Positions 8,299 through 18,230 of a DNA stretch of 64,000 bases are shown piece by piece. The notes under the pieces are model-generated. The model saw only the letters and a program-made list of their open reading frames with translations, was not told the origin of the DNA and made no database searches. The position numbers and the translations under genes were made by a program. How positions within the stretch are numbered: the first letter of the stretch is position 1; each line of letters begins with the position of its first letter. Location of the stretch: the NCBI RefSeq assembly GCF_000442315.1, contig NZ_KE557323.1:17392-81391 (forward strand), given 5' to 3'. This DNA comes from Rubellimicrobium thermophilum DSM 16684. Its GTDB lineage: Bacteria > Pseudomonadota > Alphaproteobacteria > Rhodobacterales > Rhodobacteraceae.

Positions 8299-9573
8299 TC
8301 AGCCGAGCCGGGCCGTGCGCCTGCGCAGCACCGGCCGCAGAGCCAGATAGAGCAGCACCCACAGCAGGCACCAGCCGGCATAACCCCAGGCCTGGCGATC
8401 CAGATCCGGGCCGAGATCGATCAGCAGCCCTGCCAGCCCCGGCCCGAGCGCCGAGGCCGCCACCAGCGCTGCCGTGACAAGCGCCCGGATCGCCCCCAGA
8501 TGGGCCGTGCCGTAGAGTTCCGCCCAGAGCGCGCCGGTCACCGGATTGACGAGGCCGGTGGACAGACCGAGGCAGGCCAGAAGCAGCGGGATGGCCCAGA
8601 CCGGCTGAAGCAGGGCCGCGGTCAGGCAGGCCGCCGTCAGCGGCATCAGCACGAAGGGCAGCAGACGCCAGGCCCCGAACCGGTCTACCAGAGCCCCCGC
8701 CCCGAGCGAGGCCGTGACCACGGCGGCCGAAAGGACGGGGTAGAAGGTGGTGAAGGTGGTCAGATCCCAGCCCTTCAGCGCCGCCAGATGGGCCTGATGG
8801 AAGATCAGCAGCGTGCCGATCGCCGGCGGCCCCATGATACCGGGCAGCAGCCCCCAGAACAGCGGATCGCGCAGCACCTGCGGGCGTGTCCAGCCGGCGC
8901 CCGTTGCCTGATCTGCCGGCAGCGCATCGGGATTGACATGTCCTGCCGCACGCGCCCGCCGGCCGTCCGGCGCATCGCGCAGCAGCAGCAGGAGAAGCGG
9001 GAGCACCGCCACAACCAGCACCAGACCCGTCCCGGCCCAGACACTGCGCCAGCCCCAGGCGCCGATCGCCAGCGTCAGGCCGAGCGGCAGCATCGCTTCG
9101 CCGAGGGTGAAGCCCAGCCCGGCCAGCGACAGCGCACGCCCCCGGAAGCGGTTGAACCAGCGCGCCATCGCCGTCAGCGCCACATGCGAGAGCATGCCCT
9201 GTCCGAAGAAGCGCAGCGCTGCCAGCGCCAGGATCAGCAGCGGGATATTGCCCACCTGTGCCATCAGCAGGGTCGTGGCCGCCAGGCCGAGCAGACAGGC
9301 CACCGACAGACGGCGCAGGGGCAGGCGATCCGCGAGGCTTCCCGCAAAGACGAGGCCAGAGGCGCTCAGCAGTGTCGCCAGCGTGTAGAGCCCGCCGAAT
9401 TCCCCGTGCGAGAGGCCGAATTCCCCCCTCAGGGCGGTGTTGAACTGGGCGATAAAGACCGTCTGCCCGGGCATCGTCGCCATCGTCATCAAGGCGCCGC
9501 CCAGGATCCAGGCGATCTGCCGGCCGGTCAGCGCGGACAGGGGCGGGGCAGGGGAAACCGTGGCAAGGGGCAT
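8299..9573 (-). CDS. MFS transporter
   Basis: Major facilitator superfamily permease of 424 residues with about 12 hydrophobic segments. The conserved loop 2-3 motif is GSLADRLPLRRLS (about residues 78-90), and a second-half equivalent is GALVDRFGAWRL. MARWFNRFRGRALSLAGLG is the loop typical of the monocarboxylate/oxalate-formate antiporter-like branch. It lies 17 bp downstream of the TraR/DksA-like gene in the same direction. Substrate cannot be told from sequence. Confidence 0.88.
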   Translation of the reverse strand: MPLATVSPAPPLSALTGRQIAWILGGALMTMATMPGQTVFIAQFNTALRGEFGLSHGEFGGLYTLATLLSASGLVFAGSLADRLPLRRLSVACLLGLAATTLLMAQVGNIPLLILALAALRFFGQGMLSHVALTAMARWFNRFRGRALSLAGLGFTLGEAMLPLGLTLAIGAWGWRSVWAGTGLVLVVAVLPLLLLLLRDAPDGRRARAAGHVNPDALPADQATGAGWTRPQVLRDPLFWGLLPGIMGPPAIGTLLIFHQAHLAALKGWDLTTFTTFYPVLSAAVVTASLGAGALVDRFGAWRLLPFVLMPLTAACLTAALLQPVWAIPLLLACLGLSTGLVNPVTGALWAELYGTAHLGAIRALVTAALVAASALGPGLAGLLIDLGPDLDRQAWGYAGWCLLWVLLYLALRPVLRRRTARLG

Positions 9574-9590
9574 GGTGCAGTCCGATCAGC

Positions 9591-9926
9591 TCAGCGGGCA
9601 CAGCCGACGCAGCGCGTCAGGACAGGGTCGATGGCCAGGCGCCGCTCCGGGATGGGGGCGGCGCAGGATTCGCAGAAACCGTATTCCCCTGCCGCTATCC
9701 GCCGCAGCGCGGCCTCGATGGCGCGGATCCGCGCAAGGCGTCGCGCCTCCTGGGCCGCCGCCATCGCCTGCATCTGCAGGGCATCCTGACGGGACAGGCG
9801 GCCGATGCTCTGCTGATCGAGTGCGACGGGCACGCGATCGGCGGCCGTCCCGGCCGAGGCGGCGCGCAGTTCCTCGAGCTCGGCCCGCAGGCGGGGCGCG
9901 AAGAGGGAGGCAGCATCCTGGGTCAT
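9591..9926 (-). CDS. TraR/DksA-family zinc-finger protein
   Basis: A 111-residue protein with an N-terminal helical region (about 10-75, likely coiled coil) and a C-terminal four-cysteine zinc finger. The finger is CESC near residue 85 and CVGC near residue 107, separated by AAPIPERRLAIDPVLTR. This is the DksA/TraR fold. The acidic coiled-coil tip residues of true DksA (DxxDxA) are not evident, so it may not act like DksA on RNA polymerase. It is upstream of the MFS gene on the same strand, possibly co-transcribed. An overlapping frame on the opposite strand is not credible. Confidence 0.82.
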   Translation of the reverse strand: MTQDAASLFAPRLRAELEELRAASAGTAADRVPVALDQQSIGRLSRQDALQMQAMAAAQEARRLARIRAIEAALRRIAAGEYGFCESCAAPIPERRLAIDPVLTRCVGCAR

Positions 9927-10080
9927 GGCGTCTCCGAAGGCAGGGACGATCCGCCCCCGGCCCGGTCCGGGGGCAGAAGCCCCGCGACAAGCCGGTTCCG
10001 TCCTGCGGAGGCGGTATCCTCAGAAACCAGACGACAGCAGCAGGGGCCGGAACGGGCCCGAACCGCCGCCGCGAGAGCTT

Positions 10081-10117
10081 TGAGAGAAAAAGGCTGGCTG
10101 CGCAAGGGCCCCTTTCT
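10081..10117 (-). terminator. Possible intrinsic terminator after the DUF2235 gene
   Basis: On the minus strand, GAGAAAGG is followed by a GC-rich loop and CCTTTTTCTC, forming a stem directly downstream of the DUF2235 stop. The descending arm carries the T-rich stretch. It fits a factor-independent terminator, though the stem is interrupted. Confidence 0.4.
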
Positions 10118-11301
10118 CACGACGGGCCTGCATCCGCGCATCCATGACCGTCGTCGGGGCCGCCGGATCCTTTGCGGAACGGTCCTGCCGCCGTCAGGGA
10201 TCGCAGCGCCTGCCGCAGCGGGCCGAGCGGCGGCGGGGCGCACAGGGCCGTGGGATGCAGCCGCTCTGACGGATCCGAACCGGGACGGCGGCGGCGGCGC
10301 GACAGGAAGAGCTTGCCCCAGCCGCGCCAGGTGCCGACAGGCGGGGCAGAGGGATCGCAGGGAAAACGCGCCTGCCAGCCCGGGGGCAACGGCAGACCGC
10401 AGCTCTCGAGCCGCTCCAGCATCCAGACCAGCGGGATGTTGGAGAGCGGGCGGCTGGCCGGATGGATGCCGACCTGCCCCCCGACATCGCCATGAGCGCC
10501 GCGGAACCAGACCTGTTCCACCGCCCCTTCGCGGCCCGGTGGCGTCTGCCACAGGACAGGGGCGAAGGCGGCGCGCGTCTCGTGCAGGGAGAGGGCATGG
10601 AAGGCCCGGGCGACATGAGGGCCGATGGCATGATTGTGGAAGGCATGGCGGGCCTCGGCCCAGCGCCAGAGGACAGGCAGGCGCAGGCCCAGGGCCTTGA
10701 CCGTGTCGAAACAGCCGATCGCCGCGATCTCCACATGCTCATGGCAATGATGGCGGCGAAAGGCTTCCGTCGCGGGGCCGGCGAGGCCGCGGCGGTAGTG
10801 GCGCCAGGCCGTGCGCACATGGCGCGCCGTGGCCGATTCGGCCCGCAGAAGCCCCACCCGGTCGATGACGCCGGCCAGGCTGCGCACCGCATAGGCGCCC
10901 CGCGAATAGCCGATCAGGATGATCCGGTCGCCGGGGCGGTAGCGGCTGGCCAGCCAGCCATAGGCGCGCTCGATCTGATGGCTGATTCCCTTGCCCAGGA
11001 TCACCTCATGGCAGGAGCGCCAGTCGCGCCACTGGATCCCGGCCTCGTAATACAGCGACAGATTGGCGCGCAGACCCTGTTCGCGCAGCAGCTTGTAGAT
11101 CAGGCCCGCATTCGATTCCCAGCCCGGCGCGAGCGAGGACATCGTCCCGTCGAGGATGATCACATGCATCGCGGGCCCGCGGTGACGGGCGGGGCGTTCC
11201 TTGTGGCGGGGCCGGCGGTCGAACAGGCCGAACAGACGGTCCAGCGCCTCGCCCCCCGCAGGGGGGGAGGAGGGGGGTCTGCGCGATGCGGCGCGGTTCA
11301 T
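10117..11301 (-). CDS. DUF2235 domain-containing alpha/beta hydrolase
   Basis: A 394-residue protein of the DUF2235 family, predicted alpha/beta hydrolases related to T6SS phospholipase effectors, though most are uncharacterised housekeeping proteins in this order. The family start MHVIILDGTMSSL appears at residue 45. The nucleophile elbow is IILIGYSRGAYAVRSL (Gly-Tyr-Ser-Arg-Gly). WFRGAHGDVGGQ contains the typical late Asp/His region. The start at 11301 is chosen to include an Arg-rich N-terminal extension; 11169 is the alternative. No secretion signal or VgrG partner is nearby, so an effector role is unsupported. Confidence 0.82.
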   Translation of the reverse strand: MNRAASRRPPSSPPAGGEALDRLFGLFDRRPRHKERPARHRGPAMHVIILDGTMSSLAPGWESNAGLIYKLLREQGLRANLSLYYEAGIQWRDWRSCHEVILGKGISHQIERAYGWLASRYRPGDRIILIGYSRGAYAVRSLAGVIDRVGLLRAESATARHVRTAWRHYRRGLAGPATEAFRRHHCHEHVEIAAIGCFDTVKALGLRLPVLWRWAEARHAFHNHAIGPHVARAFHALSLHETRAAFAPVLWQTPPGREGAVEQVWFRGAHGDVGGQVGIHPASRPLSNIPLVWMLERLESCGLPLPPGWQARFPCDPSAPPVGTWRGWGKLFLSRRRRRPGSDPSERLHPTALCAPPPLGPLRQALRSLTAAGPFRKGSGGPDDGHGCADAGPS

Positions 11302-11480
11302 CTGCGATGCCTTTCCCCACGCGGGTCTGCCCGACCAGTGTCGCATGATCCGGTTGACAGAAGGTCAAAGAATTGGCGCACGCTCGGGTTCCCCGATGAG
11401 AACGCTCCGTTCGTGCCCCGGACTTCCCGTCGCGCGCGCCTTCCGCTATCCCGCGCAGGCCAGGAGTAAGGAGTCGCGCG

Positions 11481-14400
11481 ATGGGCATGGACAAGACGTT
11501 CGCGGCGGCCGAGGCCGAGGCCCGGATTCGTGCGCTGTGGGAGGAGGCGGGCGCCTTCCGCGCCGGTGTCAATGCCCGGCCGGGGGCCGAGGCCTTCTCC
11601 GTCGTCCTGCCCCCGCCCAATGTCACCGGCAGCCTGCATATGGGCCATGCCTTCAACGCCACGCTTCAGGACATCCTGGTGCGCTGGCACCGCATGAAGG
11701 GGCACGATGTCCTCTGGCAGCCGGGCACCGATCATGCCGGCATCGCCACGCAGATGGTCGTCGAACGCGAGCTGGCGAAGCAGGGACGGCGGCGCACCGA
11801 TTTCACGCGCGAGGCCTTTGTCGATCTCGTCTGGCAGCAGAAGGCCCGTTCGGGCGGCGCGATCCGTGCCCAGCTCGACCGGCTCGGCGCCTCCTGCGAC
11901 TGGTCGCGCGAGGCCTTCACCATGGACCCCTCCTTTCAGGAGGCGGTGCTCGAGGTCTTTGTCCGCTGGTATGAAGAGGGGTTGATCTTCCGCGGTCAGC
12001 GCCTCGTGAACTGGGATCCGCATTTCGAGACTGCGATCTCCGATCTGGAGGTCGAGAACCGCGAGATCCAGGGCCACATGTGGCATTTCAGGTATCCGCT
12101 CGCGGGGGGGGAGACCTATCTCCATGTCGAACGCGATGCGGAGGGCCGCATCCTCCTCGAGGAGGAACGCGACTGGATCGCCATCGCCACGACGCGGCCC
12201 GAGACGATGCTGGGCGACGGGGCGGTGGCGGTGCACCCGTCGGATGCGCGCTATGCCCCGATCATCGGCAAGCTCTGCGAGATTCCGGTGGGCCCCAAGG
12301 GGCAGCGTCGCCTGATCCCCATCATTGCCGACGACTATCCCGACCCTGCCTTCGGATCGGGCGCAGTCAAGATCACCGGCGCCCATGACTTCAACGACTA
12401 CAAGGTGGCCCAGCGCCACGGCCTTCCCCTTTATCGCCTGATGGACACGAAGGGCCGGATGCGGAGCGATGGCCTGCCTTATGAGGACTCCGTCGCCATC
12501 GCCGTGGCCATCGCCCGGGGCGAGCGGCCGGCGGGGGATGTCTCGCAGGTCAATCTCGTCCCCGAGGAGATGCGGGGGCTCGACCGGTTCGAGGCGCGCC
12601 GCCTCATCGTCAGCCAGATCGAGGCAGAAGGCCTGTCGGTGATGACCGACAGCGCCGATGGGCCGGTGCCGCTGGTCGAATCGAAGGTCATCATGCAGCC
12701 CTTCGGTGACCGGTCCGGCGTCGTGATCGAACCCATGCTGACCGATCAGTGGTTCGTGGACACGGCCCGCATCGTCCGGCCCGCCATCGACGCCGTGCGC
12801 GAGGGACGCACCGCCATCCTGCCCGAGCGCGATGCGAAGGTCTATTTCAACTGGCTGGAGAACATCGAGCCTTGGTGCATCTCGCGCCAGCTCTGGTGGG
12901 GGCACCGCATTCCGGTCTGGTATGGCTTCGACCTTTCGCCCGGTGCCTTCCGCGACGAACAGGGGGACGATGCGCTCGACGAGATCGAGATCATGGATCT
13001 GCTGCTCGACCGCGATTTCGTGGCCGAAACGCCGGTGCACCGCTGCGGACGCTCCTTCGAGGCGGTGGCCGAATCCTTCCTCTCCGAGATCGCCGATCTG
13101 CCGGCGCCCCTCAATCACGCGCGGGTGATCGAGGTCGAGGATCGCCATGCCGCGGCCGAGGCCTTTGCCCGCGCGCTCGCCGATTACAATCTCTCGCAGG
13201 ATCCCACGCGCCTCGTCTATCCGGTCTGGCGCGATCCGGATGTGCTCGATACCTGGTTCTCCTCCGGCATCTGGCCGATCGGCACGTTGGGCTGGCCTGC
13301 GGACACCCCCGCGCTGCGCCGCTACTATCCCACATCCGTCCTCGTGACGGGGTTCGACATCATCTTCTTCTGGGTCGCCCGGATGATGATGATGCAGCTT
13401 GCGCTGGTGGGCGAGGTGCCGTTCCGCACCGTCTATGTCCATGCCCTCGTGCGGGACGAGAAGGGGCGGAAGATGTCCAAGTCGGTGGGCAATGTCATCG
13501 ACCCCATCGAGCTGATCGATGAATACGGGGCTGATGCGGTGCGCTTCACCCTGGCCGCGATGGCGGCGATGGGGCGCGACCTGCGCCTGTCCAAGGATCG
13601 TGTGGCCGGCTACCGCAATTTCGGCACCAAGCTGTGGAACGCCCATCGCTTCGCCGAGATGAACGGGGTCTTCGAGATTCCGCGCCGTGCCGCTCCGCCG
13701 GCTGCGACCGCCCCTGTCAACCGCTGGATCCTGGGCGAGACCGCCCGCGCCGCCGAGGCTGTCGAGGCGGCTTTGGGCGCCTTCCGTTTCGACGAGGCGG
13801 CGCGCGCTCTCCATGCCTTCGTCTGGGGGGTTGTCTGCGACTGGTATGTCGAATTCTCCAAGCCGCTTCTGGGCGGCGGAGATGCCGCCCTGAAGGCGGA
13901 GACGCAGGCCGTGATGGGCTGGGTCCTCGACCGCTGCCTGATCCTGATGCACCCTTTCATGCCGTTCGTGACCGAGACGCTCTGGCAGCAGACCGGCCCG
14001 CGCGAGGGCCTCCTGGCGCATGCGGAATGGCCGGATCTGCGCGCGGTCGACCTTGTCGATCCGGCGGCCGAGGCCGAGATGCGCTGGACCGTCGCCCTGA
14101 TCGAGGGGATCCGCTCCGTCCGGGCGCAGATGAACGTGCCTGCCGGGCTCACCGTGCCGGTGGTCATGGCCGAGGCGGACGCCGCCGCCCGGACGGCGCT
14201 GGCCCGCAACGGCGCGCTGATCCGGCGGCTCGCGCGGATCGAGGAGCCGGTCGAGGGGGCGGTGCCGCGCGGGTCGGTCACGGTGCCCGTGCCGGGCGCG
14301 GTCTTTGCCCTGCCGCTGCAGGGGCTGATCGACATCGCCGCCGAGACAGCCCGCATGCAGAAGGCGCTCCGGAAGGCCGAGACGGAAGCTGCGGCCCTGC

Positions 14401-14544
14401 GTGGCCGCCTCGGCAATCCCGGCTTCCTCGCTTCGGCTCCCGAAGAGGTGGTGGAGGAGACGCGGGGCAGCCTGGCCGCGCGGGAGGCCGAGATCGAACA
14501 GATCCGCAGCGCTCTCGCCCGCCTTGCGGAAGCGGGGGGGATGA
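11481..14544 (+). CDS. valS: Valine--tRNA ligase (stop displaced by a one-base frameshift)
   Basis: Class I aminoacyl-tRNA synthetase charging tRNA-Val, about 1020 residues. The HIGH-type motif lies in [20 protein letters not shown] (residues about 36-55), followed by the CP1 editing domain. The KMSKS motif ([14 protein letters not shown]) is near residue 665, then the anticodon-binding domain and a C-terminal coiled coil. The coding frame runs without a stop into nadA. Deleting one G from the 7-G run at 14534-14540 restores a natural end, Leu-Ala-Glu-Ala-Gly-Gly-stop (TGA at 14542-14544), at the usual family length. The apparent 1413-residue ValS-NadA fusion is therefore an artefact. Confidence 0.95.
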
Positions 14545-14672
14545 GGCCGGTCGGCCCTGCCGCCGTCCACGCAGATTTGCAGTCGCCGCGCAGGGGGGAT
14601 AGAAAGCCTGCCCTGGGGGAAGGCCGGGCCCGAGCTACGCGTCCGGTCACGGGGGCAGAAGGCGGACCGCTC

Positions 14673-15722
14673 ATGGACCAGATCACCGATATCCGGGCAG
14701 AGCTCGGCCGCCATTACGACCTGGCGCCCAGCCTGACCCTGGCCGAGGAGACCCGGCCCCTCTACGAACGGATGAAGCGCGTCGTGCCCTTCGCGGACTG
14801 GGCGATGCATGCGCCCTATGTCGTCGCCATCAACCGCCTCAAGCGCGAGAGGAATGCCGTCATCCTCGCGCATAACTACATGACGCCCCAGATCTATCAT
14901 GGGATCGCCGATGTCGTCGGCGACAGCCTGCAGCTGGCTGTCCGGGCGGCCGAGACCGAGGCGGATGTCATCGTCCAGTGCGGCGTCCATTTCATGGCCG
15001 AGACATCCAAGATCCTCAGCCCGGACAAGACCGTCCTGATTCCCGACAGGGATGCAGGCTGCTCTCTGGCCGAGAGCATCACTCCCGAGGGCGTAGAGGC
15101 GCTGCGGCTGCGCCATCCGGGCGCGCCGGTGGTGAGCTATGTCAATACCAGCGCCGCGGTGAAGGCCGTCTCCGACATCTGCTGCACCTCGGCCAATGCG
15201 CTGCAGATCGTCGAGGCGCTGGAGGCCGATACCGTCATCATGACGCCGGACCGCTATCTGGCCCAGAACGTCGCCCGGCAGAGCCGCAAGCGGATCGTCT
15301 ACTGGCCGGGTTCCTGCATGGTGCACGAACTCTACACCGCCGAGGAGCTGCGCGCCTACCGCCAGGATCAGCCGGATCTGACGATCATCGCCCATCCCGA
15401 ATGCCCGCCCGAGGTGGTCGCCGAGGCGGATTTCACCGGATCGACGGCCGGGATCATCCGCTGGGTCCGGGATCGCCGCCCGGCCAGGGCCCTGCTCGTC
15501 ACCGAATGTTCGATGGCCGCCAACATCGCCGACGAGCTGCCCGAGGTGGAATTCGCCCGCCCCTGCCATCTCTGCCCGCACATGAAGCGGATCACGCTGG
15601 AAAAGGTCCTGTGGTCGCTGCACAGCATGACCGGCACTGTCGAGGTGCCGCCCGAGATCGCCGCCCCGGCGCGCCAGGCGGTGCAGCGCATGATCGATCT
15701 GAGCCGCCGGCTCGGGCTGTGA
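14673..15722 (+). CDS. nadA: Quinolinate synthase
   Basis: Condenses iminoaspartate with dihydroxyacetone phosphate to quinolinate in de novo NAD synthesis; a [4Fe-4S] enzyme. The 349-residue protein starts [12 protein letters not shown] and shows the family cysteines in [26 protein letters not shown] and [31 protein letters not shown] is the N-terminal family signature. It begins 128 bp after the corrected valS stop and is first of nadA-nadB-nadC. The preceding gap is GC-rich with no recognisable riboswitch. Confidence 0.95.
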   Translation: MDQITDIRAELGRHYDLAPSLTLAEETRPLYERMKRVVPFADWAMHAPYVVAINRLKRERNAVILAHNYMTPQIYHGIADVVGDSLQLAVRAAETEADVIVQCGVHFMAETSKILSPDKTVLIPDRDAGCSLAESITPEGVEALRLRHPGAPVVSYVNTSAAVKAVSDICCTSANALQIVEALEADTVIMTPDRYLAQNVARQSRKRIVYWPGSCMVHELYTAEELRAYRQDQPDLTIIAHPECPPEVVAEADFTGSTAGIIRWVRDRRPARALLVTECSMAANIADELPEVEFARPCHLCPHMKRITLEKVLWSLHSMTGTVEVPPEIAAPARQAVQRMIDLSRRLGL

Positions 15723-15740
15723 CGGGACGCGGCTGAGGGC

Positions 15741-17333
15741 ATGGGCGGGGCTGCCACGGATCGGGTCGTCATCGTCGGGGCCGGCCTGGCCGCGCTCTCG
15801 GCGGCTCTCGCACTGGCCCCCTTTCCGGTGCTTGTGCTGTCTCCCGAACCGCTGGGCGAGGGGGCCAGTTCCGCCTGGGCCCAGGGCGGTGTGGCCGCGG
15901 CGCTGAAGGCGCCGGACAGTCCTGCGATCCACGCCGCCGACACGATCCGGGCCGGGGCCGGGCTGGTCGATGCCGTCGTCGCCCATCGCGTCGTGCAGGA
16001 GGCGGGCGAGCATGTTCGTATCCTGGCCGATCTCGGGACCCCCTTCGACCGCAGCGCGGAGGGCGGCTATGTCCTCTCGCGCGAGGCGGCACACAGCTTT
16101 GCCCGCGTCGTGCGGGTGCGGGGCGATCAAGCCGGGGCCGCCATCATGCGGCATCTGGCGGCAGCGGTGCGCGCAACGCCCTCCGTGCAGGTGCTCGAAG
16201 GGGTGCGGGCCGTGGCACTCGAGACCGCGGGCGGAGAGGTCTGCGGCCTTCGCCTCGAGAGTGCGGCCCCAGGCGGATCGGAGGCTGTCGTCCTCCGGGC
16301 TCCGGCTGTCCTGCTGGCGGGTGGCGGATCGGGAGGGCTCTATGCCCTGACGACGAATCCGCGCCGCATCCGGGGCGAGGCGATCGGCCTGGCCGCCCGG
16401 GCCGGCGCCGTGATCGCCGATGCGGAATTCGTCCAGTTCCACCCGACCGCGATCGACATCGGCGAGGATCCTGCCCCGCTGGCGACCGAGGCGCTGCGCG
16501 GCGAAGGGGCCGTGCTGCGCAACCGGGACGGGGAACGCTTCATGTTCTCTGTCCATCCCGATGCCGAGCTGGCCCCCCGCGATGTGGTGGCCCGGGCGAT
16601 CTTCCTCCAGAGCCGCGCCGGCCTGCGCCCGGTTCTTGATGCCACATCCCTCGGCCCGCGCCTGCGAGAGCAGTTCCCGGCGCTGGTCGCGGCCTGCGCG
16701 AGGGCGGGCATCGATCCGGTGCAGGAGCCGGTGCCGGTGGCCGCGGCCGCCCATTACCACATGGGCGGCATCGCCACCGATGAGCGGGGCCGGACAAGCC
16801 TGCGCGGTCTCTGGGCCTGTGGGGAATGTGCCTCGACCGGCCTGCACGGGGCGAATCGTCTGGCCTCGAACGGTCTGCTGGAGGCGCTCGTCTTCGCCCG
16901 TGCCTGTGCCGGCGACATCCGGGATGCGATCGGCCCTGCGGGTTGCCTCGGTGCCCCCCCGCTGCGACTGCCCGCATTGCGGCCCCTGCCGCAGGGCCAT
17001 GCCCTGGCCGCGCAGGAGGATGCTCGCCTGCGGGCGCTGCGGCGCATGATGACCGATCATGTCGGCGTGGTGCGCGATGGTTCGGGCCTGCGCCGGGCCC
17101 TGGCCGCCATCGCCGGGCTCGAGGCTGCGGCGCCGCCGCCGTCCGAGGCCTTTCGCAACATCTGTGCCACGGCGACGCTGATCGCGGCGGCCGCCCTTCT
17201 GCGGGAGGAAAGCCGCGGCGCGCATTTCCGCAGCGATTTTCCCGCCCCCCGGGGCGAGATCGGTCAGCGCAGCCGCCTGACCCTGGACGAGGCCCTGGCC
17301 CTGCGCCGCCAGTGCGAGAGGGAGATGACATGA
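15741..17333 (+). CDS. nadB: L-aspartate oxidase
   Basis: FAD enzyme that oxidises L-aspartate to iminoaspartate, the substrate of NadA. The 530-residue product has the dinucleotide motif VVIVGAGLAALSAALALA at the N terminus. It also has the SSAWAQGGVAAAL flavin loop, EFVQFHPTAID in the capping region, and the signature GLWACGECASTGLHGANRLA followed by SNGLLEALVFA (about residues 355-385). It starts 18 bp after nadA and overlaps nadC by ATGA. The C-terminal helical domain is of normal length. Confidence 0.95.
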   Translation: MGGAATDRVVIVGAGLAALSAALALAPFPVLVLSPEPLGEGASSAWAQGGVAAALKAPDSPAIHAADTIRAGAGLVDAVVAHRVVQEAGEHVRILADLGTPFDRSAEGGYVLSREAAHSFARVVRVRGDQAGAAIMRHLAAAVRATPSVQVLEGVRAVALETAGGEVCGLRLESAAPGGSEAVVLRAPAVLLAGGGSGGLYALTTNPRRIRGEAIGLAARAGAVIADAEFVQFHPTAIDIGEDPAPLATEALRGEGAVLRNRDGERFMFSVHPDAELAPRDVVARAIFLQSRAGLRPVLDATSLGPRLREQFPALVAACARAGIDPVQEPVPVAAAAHYHMGGIATDERGRTSLRGLWACGECASTGLHGANRLASNGLLEALVFARACAGDIRDAIGPAGCLGAPPLRLPALRPLPQGHALAAQEDARLRALRRMMTDHVGVVRDGSGLRRALAAIAGLEAAAPPPSEAFRNICATATLIAAAALLREESRGAHFRSDFPAPRGEIGQRSRLTLDEALALRRQCEREMT

Positions 17334-18190
17334 CCCTTCACCCCCCCTTGCCGGATCTGCTGATCGAACCATTGCTGCGGGCGGCGCTGCTCGAGGATCT
17401 GGGGGCAGGTGGGGATGTCACGAGCCGCGCCGTGATTCCCCCCGGAACCGTTGCCACGGCCTGTCTGAATGCCCGCGAAGGGGGGGTCGTCTCCGGCATG
17501 CAGGTGGCAGCGCTGGCCTTCCGGCTGGTCGATCCGGCACTGCGCGTCACCATCCACAGGCCCGATGGCTCGGCCTGCGGTCCGGGGGATCGGCTTCTCG
17601 AGGTCAGCGGCGATGCCGCCTCGATCCTGGCTGCCGAACGGGTGGCACTGAATTTCGCCGGCCGTCTGTCAGGCATCGCGACGCTGACCGCTCGCTGCGT
17701 GGCCGAAGCGCAGGGAACCCGCGCCCGTATCACCTGCACCCGCAAGACAACGCCCGGCCTGCGCCTTCTGGAGAAGCAGGCTGTCCTGCATGGCGGGGGA
17801 TACAACCACCGCGCTTCGCTCTCGGACATGGTCCTGATCAAGGACAACCACATCGCCGCCGCGGGCGGCATCCGGCCCGTGCTCATGGCGGTGAGCGCCC
17901 GCCTGTCCCATGCGCTGCGCGTCGAGATCGAGGTGGACAGCCTCGCTCAGCTCGAGGAGGTGCTGGCTGTCGGGGGTGCCGATGCGGTGTTGCTCGACAA
18001 CATGGACGAAGCCATGCTGCGCGAGGCGGTGCGGATGGTGGCCGGCCGGATGACGACCGAAGCCTCGGGCAACATGCGTCCCGGGCGCATCGCAGCGGTC
18101 GCCGCAACGGGTGTGGATTACATCTCGGTCGGGGCGTTGACCCATTCAGCAGGCACGCTGGATCTCGGCCTCGATATCCTGACGGGCTGA
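17330..18190 (+). CDS. nadC: Nicotinate-nucleotide pyrophosphorylase (carboxylating)
   Basis: Quinolinate phosphoribosyltransferase, last step of this operon: quinolinate plus PRPP to nicotinate mononucleotide. The protein has 286 residues. Active-site residues sit in ITCTRKTTPGLRLLEKQAV (about 130-148), HGGGYNHRASLSDMVLIKDN (about 149-168) and EVDSLAQLEEVL. The start at 17330 is fixed by the ATGA overlap with nadB; a longer frame upstream is overlap with nadB. Confidence 0.95.
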   Translation: MTLHPPLPDLLIEPLLRAALLEDLGAGGDVTSRAVIPPGTVATACLNAREGGVVSGMQVAALAFRLVDPALRVTIHRPDGSACGPGDRLLEVSGDAASILAAERVALNFAGRLSGIATLTARCVAEAQGTRARITCTRKTTPGLRLLEKQAVLHGGGYNHRASLSDMVLIKDNHIAAAGGIRPVLMAVSARLSHALRVEIEVDSLAQLEEVLAVGGADAVLLDNMDEAMLREAVRMVAGRMTTEASGNMRPGRIAAVAATGVDYISVGALTHSAGTLDLGLDILTG

Positions 18191-18191
18191 A

Positions 18192-18230
18192 ACGGCCCGG
18201 TGAAGGCCGCCCCCCGGCAGGCCGGCCCGT
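18192..18230. terminator. Hairpin between convergent nadC and metF
   Basis: ACGGCCCGG at 18192-18200 can pair with CCGGCCCGT at 18222-18230 with one internal mismatch. It lies exactly between the stops of two convergent genes and could serve both. There is no clear T-run. Confidence 0.35.

Noticed and set aside
7366..9789. 807-residue plus-strand frame across kdsA and the MFS gene
   Set aside because: Antisense to two clear genes; Gln/Arg/His-rich composition is typical of GC-skewed shadow frames.
10117..11301. Type VI secretion phospholipase effector
   Set aside because: DUF2235 is shared, but there is no VgrG, PAAR, immunity gene or other T6SS component nearby.
14545..14672. Riboswitch upstream of nadA
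   Set aside because: The GC-rich 128 bp shows no recognisable NAD-responsive or other riboswitch core that I can support.
11298..17372. Very long minus-strand open frame (about 2000 residues) opposite valS-nadA-nadB
   Set aside because: It is the antisense shadow of three well-identified genes; composition is Arg/Gly/His-rich with no domain.
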